DNA of 10,178 nucleotides. Origin: JAMIFN01 sp035906235 (GTDB lineage: Bacteria; Pseudomonadota; Gammaproteobacteria; Burkholderiales; Burkholderiaceae_C). Under the pieces are notes generated by a model. The model was not told the origin of the DNA and ran no database searches. It saw nothing but the letters and a program-made list of their open reading frames with translations. Position numbers and translations under genes: made by a program. Of this stretch, positions 6,053 through 10,178 are shown piece after piece. Where the stretch lies: NCBI GenBank assembly GCA_035906235.1, contig JAMIFN010000048.1, positions 1 to 10,178 of the forward strand. The letters are read 5' to 3'. Positions within the stretch are counted from its first letter, which is position 1. Each line of letters begins with the position of its first letter.

Positions 6053-8545
6053 ATGTCACGCGCTTGGTTTTGGAATGGGATTTTGGTGGCGTGGCTGGCT
6101 GGAATAGCCCTGCAATTGCAGCAGCCTGCGCTGTGGGCAGGCGGGCATTACGCCTATTTAGGCTTTGCAGCCCTATTTATTTTGATAGCTGCTCAGGCAG
6201 GTTTTTTGCGGAAAAACGCCAAAAACACCCTGAAAATTTGCTTGCAGCTTGCGGTTTTGATGGCACTGGCTGCCTTGGCCTTTGCCAGCACAGGCTGGCG
6301 TGCGGGGCAAAAAATGCAGGCCGATTTAGCGCCTGCGCTCTACCGCCAAGATGTGCAAATCACGGGGGAAATAAGCGATTTGCCGCAACGCATGGGGGCG
6401 GATAGTCGTTTTCTGTTCGCGCCCAAATCTGCGCAGTTTCAGGGGCAAAGCGTGAACCTGCCGCAGCGCCTGCAATTGTCTTGGTATGCCAATCAAAGTT
6501 TGCCAGCTTTGCCCGCTGCAGGTTTGGCTGCAGGCCAGCGCTGGCAATTGACGGTGCGCCTAAAGCCTGTGCATGGCAGCGTCAATCCGCATGGTTTTGA
6601 CTATGAGCTGTGGGCGTTTGAACGCGATATCCGTGCCAGCGGCTATGTGCGCAGCGCCCAGCTGCTGGCAGATGCACCTGTGGGCTGGGCGGCCTATGCG
6701 CCGCGAAACTGGGGCAGTACCTTGAGCCGCTGGCGCGCCGCCAGCCGTGATGCGGTGTTTGCCCAAGTGCAAGATGGCAGGCAGGCGGCGGTGCTGGCGG
6801 CTTTGCTGATGGGCGAGCAAGGCGTGATTGAGCGCAGCGATTGGGATGTGTTTCGCGCTACCGGGGTGGCGCATTTGATGAGCATTTCTGGCCTGCACAT
6901 CACCCTGTTTGCCTGGGCTGCTGCCCTGCTGATAGGCAGCCTGTGGCGGCGCAGTTTGCGCCTGATTTACACCTACCCAGCGCCCTATGCTGCGGCCTGG
7001 GGCGGTTTGTGCTTGGCCGTGTTGTATGCGGCTTTTACGGGCTGGGGCGTGCCAGCGCAGCGCACGGCGCTGATGCTGGCGCTGGCGACGCTGCTGCGGG
7101 TTTCTGGGCGGCGCTGGCCTTGGCATTTTTCGCTCTTGCTGGTGGCCGCTGTGGTGCTGGCTTTTGACCCTTGGGCACTGCTGCAAGCGGGGTTTTGGCT
7201 GAGTTTTGTCGCCGTGGGGGTGTTGTTATTGCAAAACCCCATTGACGCTGACAAGACCATGCAGGGGGCTGCCCCAGCCCAGCCGCGCTGGTATCAGCGC
7301 ATGGTTTTGGCGGTGCAAAAACTGCTGCGCGAACAATGGACGATTAGCCTGGCACTAGCGCCCCTGTCCTTATTGCTGTTTGGCCAGTTTTCGCTGGTGG
7401 GCATGGCGGCCAATTTGCTGGCGATTCCGCTGGTGACTTTTGTCATCACGCCGCTGGTTTTGCTGGGTTTGTTTTTGCAGCCGCTGTGGTCGCTGGCGGC
7501 ATGGGTGCTGCAGTTTTTATTGGCGTTTTTAGACGGCTGCGCCGCTTGGCCCTATGCCGTGCTGCACACGGCGGCGCTGCCTTGGGGCTTGGGCGCGGCA
7601 GCGGTGGTGGCGGCGCTGCTGTACTTGGCGCTGCGCCAGCAGCAGGCAGCGCGGATTTGGCAGCGTGGCCTTTTGCTCTTGCTTTTGATTTTGTGCGCGG
7701 CAGCTTGGCGTTACCAACCGGCCCGCCCCGCGCAGGGGCACTTTGAAGCCTTGTTGGTGGATGTGGGCCAAGGCAATGCGGTGCTGATTCAAACCGCGCA
7801 GCACAGTCTGCTGTACGACACGGGGCCACGCTATAGCAGCAGCGGCAGCAATGCGGGCGAGCGTGTGTTGCTGCCCCTGCTGCGGGCGCTGGCGCTGCAG
7901 CCCGATGTGTTGATGGTGTCGCACGCCGATAGCGACCATTCAGGCGGGGCGGCGCCCATCTTGCAGCAATTGCCGCCCCAGCTGTTCTATACCTCGATGG
8001 CAGCGCAGGCCGATTGGCCGCCGCAACCCGCGCCCCAGCCCTGCACAGCGGGGCAGCGTTGGCGCTGGGATGGGGTAGATTTTGAAGTGCTGCACCCGCA
8101 GGCGGCAGACTATGGGCGCGGCCTCAAAAGCAATGCCATGAGCTGCGTGCTGCGCATCAGCAATGGCCAGCACAGCGTGCTGCTGGCGGGCGATATCCCC
8201 GAGGCGCAAGAGCGTGATTTGTGGCTGCAGCTAGGGGCTGAAAAACTGGCCAGCACGGTGTTGCTGGCGCCGCATCACGGCAGCAAAACCTCGTCTAATC
8301 TGCTGTTTTTGCAGGCGGTGCGCCCGCGCTGGGTGCTGGTGCAGGCGGGCTATCTCAACCGCTATGGCCACCCTGCGCCGCAGGTTGTGCAGCGCTACGC
8401 CGATTTGGGCTTGGCGGTGCGCGGCAGCGCCGAATGTGGCGCCATGACCTGGGCGAGCAGCCAGCCTGAGGCGCTGGGCTGTCTGCGCCGTGATGCGCCT
8501 AGGTATTGGTGGCATCAGCCTGAGCCTGATCTTATTCGCCGTTAA
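6053..8545 (+). CDS. comEC: DNA internalization competence protein ComEC/Rec2
   Basis: An 830-residue inner-membrane channel protein thought to carry single-stranded DNA into the cytoplasm during natural transformation. The N-terminal ~200 residues have two hydrophobic segments and a DUF4131-type soluble domain (WRAGQKMQADL to HGFDYELWAFERDIRASGY). The competence domain starts near VLAALLMGEQGVIERSDWDV and has TGVAHLMSISGLHITLF (His274), followed by many membrane segments to about residue 560. The C-terminal metallo-beta-lactamase-like domain shows LLVDVGQGNAVLIQ, SHADSDHSGG (His624, Asp626, Asp628, His629), AGDIPE (Asp714) and APHHGSKTSS (His741, His742), so the metal site looks intact. The ATG has AAAGGGA with about 8 bases of spacing. 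Codons 45-51 are supplied by a dispersed repeat. The gene appears complete and functional. It lies 57 bases before hisH with no clear terminator between. Confidence 0.96.
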   Translation: MSRAWFWNGILVAWLAGIALQLQQPALWAGGHYAYLGFAALFILIAAQAGFLRKNAKNTLKICLQLAVLMALAALAFASTGWRAGQKMQADLAPALYRQDVQITGEISDLPQRMGADSRFLFAPKSAQFQGQSVNLPQRLQLSWYANQSLPALPAAGLAAGQRWQLTVRLKPVHGSVNPHGFDYELWAFERDIRASGYVRSAQLLADAPVGWAAYAPRNWGSTLSRWRAASRDAVFAQVQDGRQAAVLAALLMGEQGVIERSDWDVFRATGVAHLMSISGLHITLFAWAAALLIGSLWRRSLRLIYTYPAPYAAAWGGLCLAVLYAAFTGWGVPAQRTALMLALATLLRVSGRRWPWHFSLLLVAAVVLAFDPWALLQAGFWLSFVAVGVLLLQNPIDADKTMQGAAPAQPRWYQRMVLAVQKLLREQWTISLALAPLSLLLFGQFSLVGMAANLLAIPLVTFVITPLVLLGLFLQPLWSLAAWVLQFLLAFLDGCAAWPYAVLHTAALPWGLGAAAVVAALLYLALRQQQAARIWQRGLLLLLLILCAAAWRYQPARPAQGHFEALLVDVGQGNAVLIQTAQHSLLYDTGPRYSSSGSNAGERVLLPLLRALALQPDVLMVSHADSDHSGGAAPILQQLPPQLFYTSMAAQADWPPQPAPQPCTAGQRWRWDGVDFEVLHPQAADYGRGLKSNAMSCVLRISNGQHSVLLAGDIPEAQERDLWLQLGAEKLASTVLLAPHHGSKTSSNLLFLQAVRPRWVLVQAGYLNRYGHPAPQVVQRYADLGLAVRGSAECGAMTWASSQPEALGCLRRDAPRYWWHQPEPDLIRR
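6185..6206 (-). repeat. Dispersed gcctgag-type repeat, copy B, inside comEC
   Basis: Read on the minus strand, this is copy A with one change, and 16 of its bases (6185-6200) are identical to 8569-8584. It lies wholly inside comEC and encodes IAAQAGF (residues 45-51) at the end of an N-terminal hydrophobic stretch. The repeat-like sequence may extend at both sides (about 6178-6230), including the ttttgatagctgct edge known from related intergenic repeats. Confidence 0.75.
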
Positions 8546-8597
8546 AATGGGGTTTTAAGCCGTTAAAGCTGCCTGAGCAGCTATAAAAAATATAGCT
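8545..8597 (+). repeat. Dispersed gcctgag-type repeat, copy C (between comEC and hisH)
   Basis: The core 8569-8584 is identical to copy B. Its downstream edge forms a short hairpin, agctata-aaaaa-tatagct (8579-8597), and upstream gccgttaaa occurs twice (8538-8546 and 8559-8567). The copy fills almost the entire comEC-hisH gap and ends 5 bases before the hisH ATG, so it replaces the usual Shine-Dalgarno zone. Confidence 0.7.
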
Positions 8598-8602
8598 TCG
8601 AT

Positions 8603-9268
8603 ATGAATACTTCCGCAGAACTGGTGGCCATCGTCGATTACGGCATGGGCAATTTGCGCTCGGTCGCGCAGGCGGTGAAAGCCGCCGCGCAAGATTTGCC
8701 CGTGCGCGTGGAGCTGACGCAAGACCCGCAGGTGGTGCGCCAGGCCGATCGCGTCATCCTGCCCGGGCAAGGTGCTATGCCCGACTGCATGGCGCAGCTG
8801 CAGGCCACGGGCATGCTGCCTGCGGTGCGCGAGGCGGCGGCAGAAAAACCCCTGTTTGGCGTGTGCGTGGGCATGCAAATGTTGCTCGATCGCAGCGAAG
8901 AAGGCCCCTCGCAAGGCCTGGGCCTGATTGCCGGCGAGGTGAAAAAGTTTCAGCTAGAAAACCGCCTGCAGCCCGATGGCAGCCGCTACAAAGTGCCGCA
9001 AATGGGCTGGAACCGCGTGTTTCGCAGCGTTGCGCACGAGCAGCATCCGCTGTGGCAGGGCATAGAAGACGGCGCTTGGTTTTATTTTGTGCACAGCTAC
9101 CACGCCACCGTGGTGGATGCGGCCGATAGCGCGGGCGAGACCGATTACGGCGGGCGCTTTAGCAGCGCCGTGGCGCGGGGCAAGCTTTTTGCGGCACAAT
9201 TTCACCCCGAAAAAAGCCAAGAGCAGGGGCTGCGGCTTTACCGCAATTTCTTGACTTGGCGGCCTTAG
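8603..9268 (+). CDS. hisH: Imidazole glycerol phosphate synthase glutaminase subunit
   Basis: A 221-residue class I glutaminase that, in complex with HisF, feeds ammonia to form imidazole glycerol phosphate and AICAR. VAIVDYGMGNLRSV at the N-terminus, LPGQGAMPDCM, GVCVGMQMLLDRSEEG with nucleophile Cys88, PQMGWN, YFVHSYHA, and FAAQFHPEKS with His201 and Glu203 all match HisH. The length is near the usual 200-215. The start is the ATG before NTSAELVAIVDYG; no Shine-Dalgarno is visible because a repeat copy abuts the start. hisA follows 245 bases downstream on the same strand, an unusually wide gap for his genes, occupied by a palindromic element. hisB, which I would expect upstream, is replaced by comEC. 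Confidence 0.96.
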   Translation: MNTSAELVAIVDYGMGNLRSVAQAVKAAAQDLPVRVELTQDPQVVRQADRVILPGQGAMPDCMAQLQATGMLPAVREAAAEKPLFGVCVGMQMLLDRSEEGPSQGLGLIAGEVKKFQLENRLQPDGSRYKVPQMGWNRVFRSVAHEQHPLWQGIEDGAWFYFVHSYHATVVDAADSAGETDYGGRFSSAVARGKLFAAQFHPEKSQEQGLRLYRNFLTWRP

Positions 9269-9294
9269 GGCAAGCGCCACACACTCGATTCGCC

Positions 9295-9314
9295 ATTCCC
9301 GCGCAGGCGGGAAT
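9295..9314. repeat. Outer palindrome, left (attccc-N8-gggaat)
   Basis: A perfect 8-bp stem attcccgc/gcgggaat with loop gcag. It fits the pattern ATTCCC-N8-GGGAAT described for Neisseria dRS3 repeats, but that short consensus is also common in other proteobacterial intergenic palindromes. Confidence 0.8.
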
Positions 9315-9434
9315 CTAGGTATTCACCCCTTCCCCCTTTGGGGGAAGGCATGGGATGGGGGCTTAGGGATTTGTTTGACATCTTGCAGCCCCCACCCTAA
9401 CCCTCTCCCAAAAGGGGAGGGGAAAAAGTCATGG

Positions 9435-9454
9435 ATTCCCGCCTAAGCGGGAAT
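9435..9454. repeat. Outer palindrome, right (attccc-N8-gggaat)
   Basis: The same 8-bp stem attcccgc/gcgggaat with loop ctaa, near the outer edge of the opposite arm of the palindromic element. Confidence 0.8.
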
Positions 9455-9513
9455 GACGAGATACTGGGCTGACTCAGACTCCCCTTCTCCCTCATTCTTT
9501 ATTCTCTACTCCT

Positions 9514-10178
9514 ATGCTACTCATCCCCGCTATCGACCTCAAAGACGGCCACTGCGTGCGCCTGGTGCAAGGCGACATGAACCAGTCCACCACCTTTTCT
9601 GACCAGCCAGAGGCCATGGCCAAGCGCTGGCTAGACGCGGGCGCGCGCCGCCTGCATTTGGTCGATTTAAACGGCGCATTTGCCGGCACGCCGAAAAACC
9701 TGGATGCCGTCAAAGCCATTTTGCGCCAGGTGGATGGCCGCATCCCCGTGCAATTGGGCGGCGGTATTCGGGATTTGGACACCATTGCGCAGTATCTGGA
9801 TTTGGGCATCCAGTACATGATTATCGGCACCGCTGCCATTAAAAACCCCGGTTTTTTGGCCGAGGCTTGCAAGGCTTTTCCTGGGCACATCATCGTTGGC
9901 CTAGATGCCAAAGACGGCTTGGCCGCCACCGATGGCTGGGCAAAATTGACCGATCACCATGTGGCTGATTTGGCCAAACAGTACGAAGACTTGGGCGTGG
10001 ACTCCATCATCTACACCGACATTGGGCGTGACGGCATGCTCAGCGGCATCAATGTTGAGGCCACGGTGAAACTGGCGCAGGCCTCGCGCATTCCCGTTAT
10101 TGCCTCGGGCGGCTTGTCGAATATGCAAGACATTGAAGCCCTGTGCGCGGTCGAGGGCGAAGGCGTGAGGGGCGTGAT
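9514..10178 (+). CDS. hisA: Phosphoribosylformimino-5-aminoimidazole carboxamide ribotide isomerase (3' end outside window)
   Basis: 221 codons are present and the frame is open at the window edge; about 25-30 more residues would be expected. HisA is a (beta/alpha)8 barrel catalysing the Amadori isomerisation of ProFAR to PRFAR, the substrate of HisF-HisH. MLLIPAIDLKDGHCVRLVQG contains catalytic Asp8; HLVDLNGAFAG, VQLGGGIRD, IIGTAA, VGLDAKDG with Asp131 (the second catalytic acid), YTDIGRDGMLSGIN and IASGGLS follow in barrel order. The ATG is fixed by the conserved N-terminus. The 20 bases before it are pyrimidine-rich and show no Shine-Dalgarno. The palindromic element ends 55 bases upstream. 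Confidence 0.96.
   Translation, partial: MLLIPAIDLKDGHCVRLVQGDMNQSTTFSDQPEAMAKRWLDAGARRLHLVDLNGAFAGTPKNLDAVKAILRQVDGRIPVQLGGGIRDLDTIAQYLDLGIQYMIIGTAAIKNPGFLAEACKAFPGHIIVGLDAKDGLAATDGWAKLTDHHVADLAKQYEDLGVDSIIYTDIGRDGMLSGINVEATVKLAQASRIPVIASGGLSNMQDIEALCAVEGEGVRGV

Larger units (their letters stand above)
9291..9458. repeat. 168-base imperfect palindrome, MITE-like element between hisH and hisA
   Basis: The left arm (9291-9363) and the reverse complement of the right arm (9387-9458) align along nearly their whole length, about 72 bases each, around a 23-base spacer. Each arm itself contains two hairpins: an outer attcccgc-N4-gcgggaat and an inner C-run/G-run hairpin. The inner one on the left is a perfect 9-bp stem (9328-9336 with 9340-9348); on the right it is imperfect (about 9402-9422). 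No coding capacity is seen. The form is that of a non-autonomous palindromic element or a pair of REP-type units in inverted orientation. It could fold in mRNA and act on read-through from hisH to hisA. Confidence 0.8.

Noticed and set aside
7446..7939. Long minus-strand open frames inside comEC
   Set aside because: Shadows of a high-GC membrane-protein gene: low-complexity Ala/Arg/Pro translation, no domain pattern, no ribosome binding site.
9375..9403. Perfect -35 hexamer ttgaca in the spacer of the palindromic element
   Set aside because: At 17 bases spacing the -10 position is taaccc, which matches only two of six consensus bases; not enough to call an outward promoter for hisA.
9291..9458. 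CRISPR array
   Set aside because: The repeats here are inverted and unevenly spaced, with no direct repeat-spacer periodicity and no cas genes.

Overview
The window reads as chromosomal DNA of a betaproteobacterium, most likely from Burkholderiales near Comamonadaceae. The evidence is the beta-type rpmH-rnpA-yidD-yidC cluster, the YidC sequence style, moderately high GC, and a dispersed intergenic repeat built around a gcctgagcagctat core. I recall that repeat style from Comamonadaceae genomes, but I could not run a search. Species cannot be named from this.

Layout. Positions 2-1246 hold the 3' part of a fused pabBC gene (aminodeoxychorismate synthase component I plus 4-amino-4-deoxychorismate lyase). 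It converges on pabA (1989-2558, minus strand), the matching glutaminase. Between their 3' ends lies a decayed IS1595-type insertion sequence (about 1344-1988), preceded by a hairpin at 1315-1335. Divergent from pabA is the ribosomal protein / RNase P / membrane insertion cluster: rpmH (2842), rnpA (TTG start, 3049), yidD (3566) and yidC (3892). The genes become progressively more tightly packed, with an 8-base rnpA/yidD overlap and an ATGA yidD/yidC overlap, and the cluster is closed by a strong intrinsic terminator at 5762-5788. A 313-base spacer leads to comEC (6053-8545), then hisH (8603-9268), a 168-base palindromic repeat element (9291-9458), and the 5' part of hisA (9514 to the window end).

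Functionally there are four units: para-aminobenzoate synthesis for folate (pabBC, pabA), translation and membrane-protein biogenesis (rpmH to yidC), DNA uptake (comEC), and the imidazole branch of histidine synthesis (hisH, hisA). No complete undescribed system is visible. The unusual content is in the non-coding and repeat architecture. Three copies of one dispersed repeat lie around and inside comEC, one of them read in frame as ComEC protein. A nested, long inverted-repeat element separates hisH from hisA. A perfect 10-bp hairpin lies between rpmH and the conserved core of rnpA. The IS copy carries two independent disabling lesions. The usual neighbours dnaA and mnmE are absent from either side of the rpmH-yidC cluster.
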